DNA of 64,000 nt, from contig JAIWNI010000043.1 of the NCBI GenBank assembly GCA_025331435.1, positions 124,001 through 188,000 on the forward strand. The letters run 5' to 3'. The DNA comes from Choanephora cucurbitarum (taxonomy: Eukaryota > Mucoromycota > Mucoromycetes > Mucorales > Choanephoraceae). Under the pieces are notes generated by a model. It was given only the letters and a program-made list of their open reading frames with translations. It did no database searches and was not told where the DNA came from. Within the stretch, counting starts at the first letter, position 1. Each line of letters starts with the position of its first letter. Made by a program: the position numbers and the translations under genes. This document shows, in pieces, positions 12,605-24,611 of this stretch.

Positions 12605-14949
12605 AAAATTATAGAAAAGAGAAAAGAGATAGATTTAATGGGCTTTTTTTCAATTTCGCTCTCTCTCTCTCTTTTTATATGAATTTTCTTAAGCGTCGAA
12701 TGATATCATGTGTTTTAAAATAATGAGGAGTAAGAAAAGTGTTTCGAAAAAAAAATTGTTTATGTTCCATGGAAACTAATTAACCAAAAATAAGCTCAAA
12801 AGCAGTTTACTTTTCTTGAAAGAAATCAATGCGTTTATGACTAAATTCATTTGCATAAACACACGTTTTTCTTTTCTTTTCTTTTACTTTATTTCTTATT
12901 ATTTCTTAAGAGAAAGAAAAAAGAGACAGAAACAAGGGATATTTGTGCTACGCGTTCTTGTAATAGATTTTCTTTTGTGTAAAGTAGCACAGAGCACCAC
13001 TTTCTAAATAGAAACAGTCCACCCCCTTGATCTCGGTAGTCAAAGTTTAATTTATTTCTAGCTCAGATTCTGGCTGATGAAAGAAAGTGAAATGATGCAA
13101 AAAAGGAACATGAAGCAAAAAGGAGAAAGAAAGGATGACAAGGTTCTTATTGTAAAATAGACTAAATTGACCATTTCCGGAAATAGATTGGAAGTCGCAA
13201 ATATTACACAACTTTGAGCAAGATTTGAACACTTTATCATTCTTCACGCACAGACCAGATAAGGGATATTTTATCGAATTGACTACAATTATCGTTGCTT
13301 GTGGATCTCATTCTAATGATCTTTTTTAGAGGGATTCTTTTTTTTTTGGGGAGAAACAAGCTATTTTATTTTTATTTTAGGCTCAATTATCTCTTTAAAC
13401 TTTATTTATCTAATTAACTCACTCTCTCCTTGTTTCTTTAAGTGTCATCATGTATGCAGGGTAAAGAATGACTAAATGATCATCCAGTTAGACTGTATGT
13501 CTTTAGATACATTCATTTCTTTTTGACTGAATAACTTTAAGTGTGCTCTATAGGTCATACAACACTACTTAAACAAGTAAGAATGGAAGCTATTGTCTCA
13601 AAGAACTATTCTTGTTACACAGAGGCGCAATAAAGTAACCGAGTCAAAAAGTGAGTAAAAGGGCTATTTGGAATGTCTTGCAGGTAGATCACAGATGAAA
13701 ACAAAGGTCTCTATCATCACTGTATTATGTTTGGGGGAAAAGGAAATTGATGTGAGTGTTATACAAACTGTCATTACATCAGATATTCTAGATGACATCA
13801 GCTACTCATTCCCTTTTTTTTTTTTTACTTTGTTTGACTCTCTCGCTAGGTAAGGAATAAAGTCAATATCTCTCTCTCTCTCTTTTACATCTAATGTGTT
13901 ATTGTTGTCAATATCATCTTGAGCCTTATATAGGTTATGTTAGAGTAATACTTTCTCTCATAGTCAGTGTGTCTCAGGCGATTGGTGTTGTAACCAAGAC
14001 ATGAGTCATTCTTGTTGAGGTGACTAAAGTAGGCTCAATTGAACAATAGAGAATTTCCTCGGCAATCTGTTTATGCATAACAAATAGATCATCATCTAAA
14101 TGACCAACAATCTCAATCAACTGCTATAGGCAAGTTGTTTACAGTGATTGCTCTATTTGAACAACAGATCTTGAGCCTTTGTTCTCTACATGACACTCTC
14201 TTTCTTTTCATGCAAAATTAACTTCGGAGCTATAATACATCAGATGTCAAATATTGTACAAATCAAGCTATTTGTTATTGGCCAAAACGCATACACCAAA
14301 TGGCGCACTTTCAAAGAAGTAAATTATGCAATAGAAATTGGCTTTGTGTATTCATCAGATTAGATTGAAAGGAGTCCCCCCCTTTGTTTCATTGTGTTTC
14401 AACACTTTTTCTCTTCACCTAACTAAAGGCCTCTATTTGGATCTTGTTCAGCTTTACTGTTAACAATAAGCTAATATGAAGGTAGTCCCTATCTTCAAGA
14501 AAGAACACAGAGAACTGTGTTTAGTTAGAACTACTTTAGTTTTCCTCAAAAGAAAACAGAAGGTTTAAAATTACAAAAAAAAATGGTAGTAAAAGTCTGT
14601 TCTGAGCCTACCTCAATCATAAGAAATACTTCTATTCGGCTAGACCATTGCATTCTGGCTGAAAGAATTACTCAAGGATACTAGGATCTGTAAAGCACAT
14701 AGTTTTCGATCAGCTGCAGCAACAAAAGCAGTTATGATAGGCGCTTCTTATTAGTGAAGAGACAAGCAAACTAGACTCTGAGAAATGGCACTTATTTCAT
14801 TGTTCACCATCTCGGTTTTAGTTGTTATTAACAATTTATCTTAACATCATTCATTACTGCTCAAAAGACAGTCACGATAATGAACCATTTTGATATTCAC
14901 TTTTCGTGAAACATCTCTTCTCTATTCAAACATACGCTCTACAAACACA
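12605..14949. other. Gene-poor intergenic region
   Basis: About 2.3 kb without a supported exon. It includes a (CT)n tract upstream of the FYVE gene (12658-12674), another near 13870-13885 and scattered poly-T runs. Short ORFs here show no motif. Confidence 0.45.
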
Positions 14950-15370
14950 CTTTCATCAAACGCGTCTACTGCACTGCTTGCAACGAACCTGGCTACTTGT
15001 ACATTCCGTGGTTGTAACTGAACTCTCTCCTTCTCTTAACTAGGCTAACATCTCTGATGCTGTTCATTAACCCTCAAACCTGGACACTAGTTCTATTGAT
15101 GAAGCCATCCCCACTACCAGAAGAACTCGTTCTCGCAACCAACGCTCAACATTGCAAAGGACCTGACTGCATTACCAACCGTGGCTCAATGGATTGCGTG
15201 TGTTCTCATTGTGGTGCCTTAATGTGGATTAAAGAAAGAGTTGGTAGGAATAGTAAGACTTGCCCTGAGTTTCAGCTTTGTTGTTATAAAGGTGGATCTA
15301 GTTTATCTTTTCTACAGTCTACTCTCGGGATAGTGTTGTCCAATACCATGATGGTTCGCTGCTGAGAGTG
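14950..15370 (+). mobile_element. Helitron N-terminal fragment
   Basis: The plus strand near 14968-15015 encodes VYCTACNEPGYL, a zinc-knuckle-like piece. From about 15190 the open frame gives CVCSHCGALMWIKERVGRNS and then PEFQLCCYKGG. The pattern C-x2-C-x-A-x2-W-x3-E, followed by a P-x-F-x-x-CC-x2-G block, is the one found upstream of the Rep region in many Helitron Rep-helicase proteins. Frameshifts and stops interrupt it, and no Rep or helicase follows here. It is read as an isolated relic. Confidence 0.55.
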
Positions 15371-15599
15371 GATGAGTCTAAACAATTCTGTGACCCCATT
15401 ACGCTATGTCCTTTTGGTTTCCCTCTCTGGTAAATCTGGCTCCAATATAGCAGGAGATTGCTTCAAGCATGTGGGTATGCCGAATCTTTTCTATTTTTTT
15501 TTTATAGCAAAGAAGTGGTCTCTTCCTTGTCGTCTCGACATCCCCAAAAGCTCGAGAGTAGGCTCAATCTGCGTCAAATCAGCTCTACTTAGTTTTGCC

Positions 15600-16478
15600 G
15601 ACCACACTCTTTCGAGCAACCCGACGTGCTGGCCGCTATAGTTTTGACGCATTTTATTTTTATCAACGTAATGCTCAGGCTACCTTAGCCTCAACAATGC
15701 GGGATATAATAAACACTAACCCAGAACTGCACGGCTTCAAAGACTTCTTTTTCCTTACCTACACTTATGGAAACAAATACCGTCTTGATCAACAGAATTA
15801 CGATCAACAATTGAGACTTCATTTTAATGATCTCAATTTTGACTTGTTTGACTTGGATAATGTGTTTGTTGACATTGGCCTCCAATTCGCCAGACCTGGG
15901 TCCACAGGATTATGGACATTGAATGAAAGAACCTCTCCTCTGCTGCCATTGTACTTCAACATCATCAATCGATCCAATCGATACTTGCGTCTTGATGTTT
16001 TTGCAAACAACCATAACTTGGGTGGATGCAGCTACACCACGCACAGAATTGAAGGAAACGGACGATACAACCTGATGAAGTTCCAGTGCTATCACCTGTT
16101 GAAAAGCCTTTTTTATCTGCGTACTGAGTCCGGCTATCGCCACAATGCCTTTGATTTGACACCTCGGGATTTTTTTTGCAAAACCCAACTCGAGTCCTGC
16201 AAACATTCCAGGCATTAATCACGGCTCTTCAGCAATCAAAAACAAGAACTTTTCCTGCCAGAGCAGAATTTACATTGAGGTATGAAGATGGCATCGAACT
16301 TTTAGCTAATGCCCAGCACGAAGCCATGCAAATTCTCTCACAGCAGCCTCCTGTGATGACGGTATTGAGCACCACTATAGTCGTTGATTACTTGGCCAAC
16401 ATGGTAAACGGCTATAGCGCTCTCTATCAGTCACTTTGTAACCAAGCGGATATAATGCATGAGCAAATAAAAGCTTAA
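15600..16478 (+). pseudogene. Frameshifted unknown protein
   Basis: Two open frames overlap. The first runs to 16218 and includes DIINTNPELHGFKDFFFLTY, FVDIGLQFARPGSTGLWTL and LRLDVFANNHNLGGC. The second runs from 16176 to 16478 and includes NPTRVLQTFQALITALQQSK and RYEDGIELLANAQHEAMQIL. The first frame breaks at a T8 run around 16169-16177. A one-base change there would join DLTPRDFF to the second frame smoothly, so the two look like one gene broken by a homopolymer indel. I do not recognise the family. Its position next to Helitron debris suggests that it came from an element, but that is an inference. Confidence 0.5.
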
Positions 16479-16506
16479 GTTCTTTGGCACTGCTTGCCTA
16501 TTTGTA

Positions 16507-17060
16507 CAGTGGCCTTTTGTCGCACCCTTTTGACTGGTCTGTTTGGAAGACAAATGTCTCGATATTTAAATCGCGTTAGGTCCTGGAATGCTTTTTTAAA
16601 CTAATTATGGTTTCCCAATGTAATTGTGATAAGTGTATTCACTGGATCCATTCCTACTACAAACTTCCTTTTGATCCAAAATGATACAATTTCAACGTTT
16701 TAACTCTATATTGTTCTTTCAAGAGTTAGACATAAGGTTTTAATTGGCAATTCTATTCCAGCACAAAGAACCATATTAGACATGTTATATTTACCCAACT
16801 ATTGTCTTCATTATCAATAAAATATTACTTTTTTTAAAAAAGCCCATTGAATCCAATCTATTTCAAGCTGACCTTTAGAACAAGCTTATTTCCTTCTACA
16901 TGCCCTAGAACATATGTAGAAATAAATAAATATATGGTTAAGGCCTTCTCATCAGATTAGTTTGGCCTGTGACGACACAAACATCTTACAAAGCGCAGTA
17001 TACCATAATGAAGATCAATAAAATTAGCGCCTCAGTTGTGCTCTGGTTAATTTTAGTAAC
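16507..17060 (+). repeat. Repeat-rich stretch: TIR-like end and dispersed repeat copy 2
   Basis: At 16505 the sequence TACAGTGGCC resembles a Tc1/mariner end at a TA. A similar TACAGTGGCG is at 44982. The second copy of the dispersed repeat (first copy at 8385-8500) occupies about 16945-17060. A (TTA)n/(GTT)n microsatellite follows at about 17076-17130. No gene is supported between 16479 and 17188. Confidence 0.4.
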
Positions 17061-17188
17061 CGCAATGAAGCTCATTATTATTATTATTTATTTTTCTTTT
17101 CTTAGTTGTTGTTGTTGTTGTTGTTGTTGTGTCTCATCCTCTAATCTTATTGACACGCCCTAAAGAAAAATAAAAAAAAAAGCTTATC

Positions 17189-18587
17189 ATGGACACGTCA
17201 AGAAACGCACATTATTCCTCTTATCCTTATCCACAACAAACTCGACAAGAAATGACTCAGCCGTCATCTAAAGAAATATACCAATATGACGCACCATGGC
17301 AAACTTATGCACTTGACTGGTGTAAAACCACTTTGGAACAAAAGAGTTTTCGACTGGCCATAGGCAGTTTTATTGAAGACAATAACAATAAAGTAAGTAG
17401 AGTGCTTAAGATATTTCTTTTTATGAGACTCAAACCATTATTTTCAGTTACAAATCATTTCCCGCACAGATCTTTTAGATTCAAGTTTACCTATAGATCA
17501 AAGAAATGATTTTACACCTGTGGCAGAAGCTGATTCTTATTATCCTATTACGAAAGTATTATGGGAACCACGCAAGGTAAAAAATACACATGATTTTGAG
17601 TCTCATCTATCTTATCGTATTTTTTTATAGAGTGATGCTAGAAATAGTGATCTTTTGGCTACCTCAGGCGATATTTTACGCATCTGGGAATTAGTGGATG
17701 ATCCTCGATATGGTCAGAGTAACAACATCAACAGTTCAAGCAGGAATACATCAGGCAGAAGTATGCAACAGTTAGTCAAGAAGGCTGAATTGGTGAATGC
17801 AAGTAAAAAAAAAAAAATCTTATATTTTCTACTGATTGTCAAACTGATGATTCTATAGATGAAACAATCTGATTTTTGTGCGCCTTTGACTTCCTTTGAT
17901 TGGAATGAGACAGATCCTTCATTGATTGTGACCTCCAGTATCGACACGACCTGTACAGTTTGGAATGTAGAGACCAACCAGGCAAAGACTCAGTTGATTG
18001 CACACGACAGTGATGTCTATGATGTGGCTTTCATGTATGGCTCAGCAGACACATTTGCCAGTGTAGGTGCAGATGGCTCTGTCAGGCTATTTGATTTACG
18101 TTCATTAGAACACTCGACTATCCTGTACGAAGCTCAACCAAGCACACAGGCAGAGACAGGCAGTACAGTGCCCTTGTTAAGACTTCAGTTCAGTCGTATG
18201 AATTCCAATCTGTTGGCCACATTTCATATGGATTCCTCTGTGGTTGAAATCCTGGACATTCGTTATCCAAGTGCACCTGTGGCTGAACTCAACAAGAGTC
18301 ATAGTGGTAGCATCAACTGTCTCAGCTGGTCTCCTACTGAACAAGGTCAGATTGCTACTGGAGGAGATGACTCTCAGGTGCTTGTGTGGAATATCAATCA
18401 GGCCAGTAATGATCGACCTTACTATCAACAGAATACCCAGAGATACAGTCATCCACCTCGTTCAGTTCAAGATCCTCTGTTGGCCTATATTGCTGATGCA
18501 GAAGTCAATTCGATTACCTGGAGTAAATCTGCACCTGATTGGATAGGTATTGGATTTGGCAAGACAATTCAAGCCCTTCGCGTTTAA
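17189..18587 (+). CDS. DCAF7: WD40-repeat protein WDR68/DCAF7 (AN11/LWD family)
   Basis: Four exons (17189-17392, 17448-17576, 17631-17792, 17859-18587) give 407 codons. Segments EIYQYDAPWQTYALDWC, SDFCAPLTSFDWNETDPSLI, TSSIDTTCTVWNVET, KTQLIAHDSDVYDVAF and FASVGADGSVRLFDLRSLEH follow animal DCAF7 almost position by position through to the end PDWIGIGFGKTIQALRV. The family forms a small beta-propeller scaffold that holds kinases such as DYRK and HIPK, and it acts as a CUL4-DDB1 substrate receptor. The third intron only keeps frame with a GTGAAT donor at 17793. The more obvious GTAAAA nine bases later would shift the frame. A low-complexity N/S insert sits near residues 125-145. Confidence 0.95.
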
Positions 18588-18681
18588 TTCTTATTTATTT
18601 GACAACTCTCTTAATTGATGAAAGAGATCATAACATTCAATGATTTTCTAATAATAAAAAAGAGTTAGGCTAGTAATGACA

Positions 18682-20375
18682 CTATAAATAGGACATAGTT
18701 ACATGTGTATTGGCCTTGGTTTTCTCTAACTGTCGTTGTTCATTCTCAATCTCTGTCTGTAGAATACGTTCCTGTCTCTTTAATTCCATCATTCGCTTCT
18801 CTTGCTTATTATAGACAGTACGAGCACGCGTATGGTAGATGGCTACTTTTTCATATTTACTATAGTGTTTCTGATGCTTGACTAGTTCATCCTTAAAGGT
18901 AGTAAAGTAATCAGCAATCAAACTTCTTACAAATGGATCTCTGACTCTTTCACTATCAATAGACATAAGCTATTCAATCAGTGTCATTCTGTTATCATTA
19001 CCCTTGCGTCATCACCACTTCTTCAGCAATATGTCTAAGACCATAGATATGAAGGGCAGCCATGCTAGCACGATTGTTGAAGAGTACTTTTGATTTCTGT
19101 GTTTGATGACGTAGTTTTTCAACCAAGGCTTGAAATGAATCACTTTCCTCTATGGGTTCTGATGGTACATCCTGTACAATCATGTCATTGTGATTGTGAT
19201 TGTGATTGTGATTGTGATTGTGATTGTCATTCTCATTGCCATTCTCATTCTCATTCTCAATGCCATGATCGTCATTGTCAAGATCCATTCGATCATCGTC
19301 AAATTGAAACATGGTGTTGTCTGCCAGAGATATCTTTTCATCTAGACTGACAACAGATTTGGCTTCTTCATTTGCCAACATGAGATCCACAGTGACTTTT
19401 TTGCTGGATGAGGTATTCTCTGTGATTGGTGAGGGTGATGTGATAATTGGAGAGGGTTGATTGGATAAGACAGAGGCTGGTCTAGAAGGTGGTTTAGATG
19501 AAGTGATGTTAGGCGAACCTATGATAGGTGAGTCAAGTGCTGGTATGGATGTAGAAGTCATAGATGGACTGCGTCTTATGACACTTGTCTTTGCAGATGC
19601 AACAGACAGACGCCTTGGAAAACGCTCATCCAATCTGATATCAGCTCTTGTATGGCTCAGATCAGGCAAAGACTTGACAGAAGTGGATCTGACCACAACA
19701 GAAGTGGATTCCTGTCGAATGATAGCAGAAGGAGATTGTCTGGAGAGAATAGCTGAGGGTATTTCAGGAGGTGCTGATTTAGCAGAGAGAAGAGAGGTTA
19801 TCGAGGCTGATCGTTGCCTCGGATTGGATAGTCTGCCAGGTGAAGCTGTAGGCAGATGGACTGGTTCCTCTTCAGGTGGATCGATCTCCATGTATTCCTC
19901 TAAGGGTCGTTTGCGAGGTAAAGATGTAGAGGGTGGCACCAGACGTGGTTTAAAATCAGGAATAGGGTGTCTTGAGACGAATTCTGTACCATGTCGCATC
20001 TCATGAAGTCTGGCAGTCCAGTTGGCTTCTGCAATATAAGAAGTGGATGGGTCATTGGGTTCAGGTTGATCGCCTGTCTGACTGAGTGGTTCAGTTGTCT
20101 CTTTTTCTGTTTCTTTAGTGTCGATGGCATGACTGGCTAGAATAGAGAGATAGTATAAGACAACTTTCTTAGTGGGATACATAAGATCATACCATCAAAT
20201 ACAGGTTCAAATGAAGGCACTCGATCCACAGCAAATGTCCTAAAAGTAGGCATCAATATTCATTTATCTAGTCTATAGTCAACACTCCTTACACGCCAGG
20301 CTTTCTTCTGTCATTAAGTCTACGATGGTGTCTATCAGATAAGAAATGGGATTTAGAAGGTTCTTTCATAGTCAT
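18682..20375 (-). CDS. Unknown nuclear-like protein with His/Asn repeats and C-terminal coiled coil
   Basis: Exons can be joined from an ATG at 20375 (MTMKEPSKSHFLSDRHHRRL), through FAVDRVPSFEPVFD and a long exon (about 20131-19000), to a last exon ending at 18682, giving about 510 residues. The middle is Ser/Pro-rich, with KRPLEEYMEIDPPEEEP, and contains an alternating Asn-His tract encoded by a (TGATTG)n microsatellite near 19187-19228. The end has LHIYGLRHIAEEVVMTQ, then a charged helix (NKQEKRMMELKRQERILQTE) likely to form a coiled coil. I do not recognise the family. The composition suggests a nuclear or chromatin scaffold protein, as a weak inference. Confidence 0.7.
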
Positions 20376-21122
20376 CAACAAGTAAAAAAAAAAAAAAAAG
20401 CAGAAGAAAAAAAAAATTTCAACTGCACTGAGTTTCAAATGGACGCATAATCTCTCTCTATAAAGCCTAATACTAGCCGTATAAGGGGACCCTTTATGAA
20501 CCAAGTACTATCTATAGATTGTATCACATAGAATAAACACACAGGCAATGAAGTCACATGATTCGGAATCAAACAACACTACATTTCATATAAACACTAT
20601 ATCAGTCCATCCATAGTTGAAAAGGTAAAAAAAAAAAAATTATAGCTTTCATCAGACACGTGTAGGCTATTTCTCTTTTTCACCCCCTTTATCTCCTTTT
20701 CCAAAATACTTTTCTATTGGTGACATCAACACTATCATTTTCTTATTTTTTTTTCTTTCTTTCTCCTTCCTATGAGGCGTATCATATATAGAAAAAAGGA
20801 GTTATAAAAAAAAAAAAGCTTAAATCAATAGATGAAGTATCTTTTACAGTATAGAACACGTTGTGAAGATGATTCAGGAGAATGCATAAGACTGCCTAAA
20901 AAGGAAAATTAAGAGTATAATGAAGCCTTGTATCAAATAGCTATTCTGAAAAACGTGTTACCATCAAAACTACCTTCTATGCATTTTGTACGACTTGTTA
21001 TGCAACTATTCAAACTGTCATAGTTTAAACCCGAGGTTTTATCTGTGTCTCCTCTTTTTTTTTTTTATTTAAATTAAATTTCACTTAACCTGTTTCTTTC
21101 TTTTTTCTTTCTCTATTCTAAA
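20376..21122. other. Shared upstream region of two divergent genes
   Basis: This 750-bp gap separates the minus-strand coiled-coil gene from the plus-strand APSES gene. It carries several poly-A/T runs of 9-15 bases and no supported exon. It must hold the promoters of both genes, but no specific site could be assigned. Confidence 0.4.
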
Positions 21123-22388
21123 ATGTGTTCTCACTATGATCTGTCACGAGGAAATAATCATTCACTCGGTAGACCAGCATCAATGCCTTCTTTATATCCC
21201 ATGTCTCACACTCATCACAGTAAGGATATTCTTTAATTTGATTGGATAAAAACCAAACCTATTTCATATTAGAAAATCATCATAGAACAAGTTTAGATTA
21301 TAATGCTTATATGACTACTACAGACAATTGGGAAAATAACACTAGTTGGAATCATAATCAGTCACAAACCACTACTGTTCATTCCCCTTTATCAAACTCA
21401 GGTACATACTGTGTGTATGAGTATCAACATGGACTGATGATTCCTAAATTTTAGAATTCTCTCATTATCCCTCTCCAGGCACTCACTATCTCTATCATCT
21501 CAATTCAACTCTACCTCAGACTCGTCATCCTAATCTCAGTGCTAGACCCAAGTTGACAACCACTGTCTGGGAAGATGAAAGTACTGTCTGTTATCAAGTA
21601 GATGCCAATGGTATCTGTGTGGCTCGTAGACAAGGTAAAATTAAAAAAAAAAAGGTTGAATGATGTTACTTATATTGTACTAGATAATGATATGATCAAT
21701 GGCACCAAATTATTGAATGTCGTAGGCATGTCCCGTGGTAAGCGTGATGGTATCCTCAAGAATGAAAAGGGTCGTGTGGTTGTCAAGGTGGGTGCTATGC
21801 ATCTCAAAGGTGTTTGGTAAGTTTATTATCTTAAATTATTCTTCTATACTAATACATTGAATTAGGATCACTTTTGAACGAGCAAGAGATTTGGCTACTA
21901 AATTCAAAATTGCCGATATCCTTTACCCTCTCTTTGTTGATAATCCAGCCATCTTCTTGCCTACCACTGCTCTCTATAGTCCCAACAGACTTACAAGACA
22001 ACATCATTCAGATTGGGATCATCAGGACACAACTGAATTAGGATCAGGTAAGAAGAACAACAGGAAACCAAACAATCACTTACTCTTATTTCTCAAAGGT
22101 TATTCAAGCACAGTATTGGCTCATCAGGATGATATGCTCTTACTCAATTATGATCATTCAAAGCATAGTGAAGATAAGAACATGAATCCCTTCTTTGGTA
22201 ATAAACCAACATCACCTACTTCATCAGAACCAACTCAACAATCACGCCTTTATGAATCCTATAGTCATGATAAACGACAGAGTCTAATGATGCCAACACC
22301 CTCTAGAGTATCACGTCATCATCCCTATCAATCCCCTACAAAGGGTTACATGTCTACTTTTAAATATGATATGACAGCTTATAAGTAA
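21123..22388 (+). CDS. APSES-domain transcription factor (StuA/Efg1/Phd1 type)
   Basis: Five exons (21123-21219, 21273-21401, 21455-21634, 21684-21816, 21866-22388) join in phase to 353 codons. The DNA-binding domain spans about residues 105-220. It contains [60 protein letters not shown] and [20 protein letters not shown], the canonical APSES helix-loop-helix-like fold. The flanks are low complexity (N/Q/S-rich) and there are no ankyrin repeats, so it belongs to the StuA/Sok2/Efg1 group rather than the Swi4/Mbp1 group. Family members control morphogenesis and sporulation. A 51-nt segment at 22048-22098 has perfect intron ends but is a multiple of three with no stop, so it may be spliced or retained. 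Confidence 0.93.
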
Positions 22389-22596
22389 TGTATAGCTTAT
22401 TAGGCTTTTTTCTTTCTTTTTTATAGTGCTGCATATGTATATAAGACTCTTTTTTTTTTATGATCTATGACAACTTTTCCTTTTTTTTTTAATTGTAGAA
22501 ATCTATTTATATCAATAAACAACTTTTCATTTAAACGTGCAAACAAACAGACATAGTTTAAATAAACTTTTCTTTCTTTTTAAAAGAATAACATCA

Positions 22597-23832
22597 ATGA
22601 CTGCTGGTTATCGTCCTGGTTCTTCTGGAGTCCATACAAAAGTAGAAGAAGATTTACATACAATGGCTGGTATGACAAGGTAAAAATATACACATAACAT
22701 AGATCAGCAATAACTAAGGTATATGTTGTATAGGTTACCATCAAACATAGTCCATCAGTAGCTGTACTTTATGAAGAAGCATTGACACATGAATTAGGCA
22801 CTGTCATCTCATCCACTATTCTTATTCTGGCAAAGAAGACAGGCAGAAGTCCCAATGATAAACGTATTGTAGAAGAAGAACAGACAGGCAAGGACATCTG
22901 GGTATAGATGATCTCTAGCCTTATCTTTTTAATCATGTGTATGATAGTCCTGTCAATACCAAGATGAGTGAAAAGGTCTTTCTGATCAACCGTGAGCGTG
23001 CTATTGATTACCTGAATACACATCCTAGATTGATAGATTTGCTGGTTGGGATCCCACATATCGCAAGAAGATCAGAGTGATTGCCTCTAGAGCCTATCAT
23101 GTCTTGTTTATGCGTAATATGTTGATTCGACCTATTGATGAAGAATTGGAGGCATTTGGTACACCTGATTTCACTATTTTTAATGCAGGTGAATTCCCTG
23201 CCAATCGTTATACTACCGGCATGACCTTTCTATCTCTGTCAACTTTAAGCGTCATGAAATGGTCATTTTGGGTGTAGAATACGCTGGTGAAATGAAAAAG
23301 GGAGTAAAGTGTCTTTGACAGGGTGTCTCTCAATTGACACCCAGTCAAGTCATGTACCATTTCATCTCTGGCTATACCACTAAGGTAAGCTGGTACAGAA
23401 GATGGCATTGTTGAACCCACACCTACCTTCAGTGCCTGCTTTGGTGCTCCCTTCTTGGTATTGCATCCTCAAAAGTATGCTACTATGCTGGCTGATAAGA
23501 TGAGTCAACATGCAGCTGATGCTTGGTTGATCAACACAGGCTGGATGGGTAACTCTGCTAAGCATGGTGGTAAGCGTTGTCCTCTCAAGTACACACGCGC
23601 CATTCTGGATGCCATGGTTCTCTTACCAAAGGTAATTTTGAGACCTATGAAGTCTTTGGCCTGTCCATTCCTACTTCTGTGGAAGGTGTGCCTGATGATA
23701 TTCTGCATCCCAAAAGAGCTTGGCAGGGATCACCTAAGGAATTTGATATAGTGTGGCTGATATGTTTATCAACAATTTCAAGACTTTCCAAGATGAAGCC
23801 AGTCCTGAAACATGTCTGGCTGGACCCAAGGT
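22597..23832 (+). pseudogene. PCK1: ATP-dependent PEP carboxykinase pseudogene
   Basis: The ATG at 22597 opens MTAGYRPGSSGVHTKVEEDL. Pieces of the carboxykinase follow in order but in changing frames: [147 protein letters not shown] and [10 protein letters not shown]. Frameshifts occur near 22820, 23043, 23226 and 23640. The central part between EYAGEMKKGV and the QLTPSQ segment, where the ATP-binding P-loop and metal-binding residues should lie (over 100 codons), is missing. The enzyme would normally convert oxaloacetate to PEP in gluconeogenesis. This copy cannot do so. Confidence 0.9.
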
Positions 23833-23945
23833 TTAATAATAATAAAAAAGAGGATGATTTTATTTTAAAAAAAAGGAAGTTTAGAACAAGCTTTGTCCAT
23901 TCACTTTAGAGGGTGTCTATAAGTAGAAATGAGTTTAATTAGGTC

Positions 23946-24611
23946 TTATTGAAAGCATTTGACTATCTTTACCATAATCTTTAAGAATTCTTCATAGTTA
24001 ATCAAGCCATCACCATCAACATCAGCAGAGGCCATCATATCCTCAATATCAGCATCAGTGACAGATTTACCTAGGTATGAAGGTCAGCCCATTCATTTTA
24101 TGTTATTGTTTTCTAATCTTACCAAATAATGAAATACCACGCTTAAGATCAGCATTGTTAATTTGACCATCATGATCAGTATCAATCATCTCAAACACTC
24201 TAAGGACACCTTCTTCAGCATTGGTTTCGTGTTGCTAGTATCATATGAGCATCAGGCAATGCATGCTTTTTTTGTATTGAACTTACCTTGTTCATCACAG
24301 CCATAAAATCATCAAAATCAACTTTACCATTTCCCTTAGCATCAGCAGCACGAATCTATAGAACTGATTAGACAAGTGTATAGATAGAAAACACCCTTTC
24401 TTTACCTGTTCATTGATTTCAGCATCAGTCACTTCTATCTTGGCCATTTGGTAGATCTGCTTCAAGGTATCGGCAGTCATACCATTTCCCTTTGTGAGTG
24501 AATCAAACTTGGCTTGCAAGTGGTTGATTTCTGCATCAGTTAAGGTTGAACCAGTCTATTGAATGGTATCAGTCTCATATTCTATTCAGACCCCACATTG
24601 ACTTTTACCAT
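23946..24611 (-). CDS. Calmodulin-like EF-hand protein
   Basis: The gene starts with an isolated ATG codon at 24611 followed at once by an intron (GTAAAA). It continues with exons 24555-24406, 24355-24287 and from 24234 onward, ending with TAA at 23946, for about 150 residues. Two loops have all calcium ligands in the usual positions: [12 protein letters not shown] and [13 protein letters not shown] third, [12 protein letters not shown], ends in Asp instead of Glu. The N-terminal hand ([15 protein letters not shown]) is degenerate. It is therefore a calmodulin or troponin-C-like sensor rather than calmodulin itself. A one-codon first exon is known for fungal calmodulin-type genes. Confidence 0.88.

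Noticed and set aside
15057..15365. Complete Helitron at 15 kb
   Set aside because: Only the N-terminal cysteine block is present. No Rep or helicase follows, and the next ORFs are unrelated.
17800..17858. GTAAAA donor at about 17802 for the third WDR68 intron
   Set aside because: It puts the next exon out of frame with an immediate stop. The GTGAAT donor at 17793 keeps the frame and matches the family.
19187..19228. Tandem (TGATTG)n as a CRISPR-like or minisatellite array
   Set aside because: It is a simple repeat inside an exon coding alternating Asn-His. There are no spacers.
19461..20006. 181-codon plus-strand ORF
   Set aside because: Antisense to the long exon of the coiled-coil gene, whose in-phase exons and splice sites are convincing. 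The plus frame has no motif.
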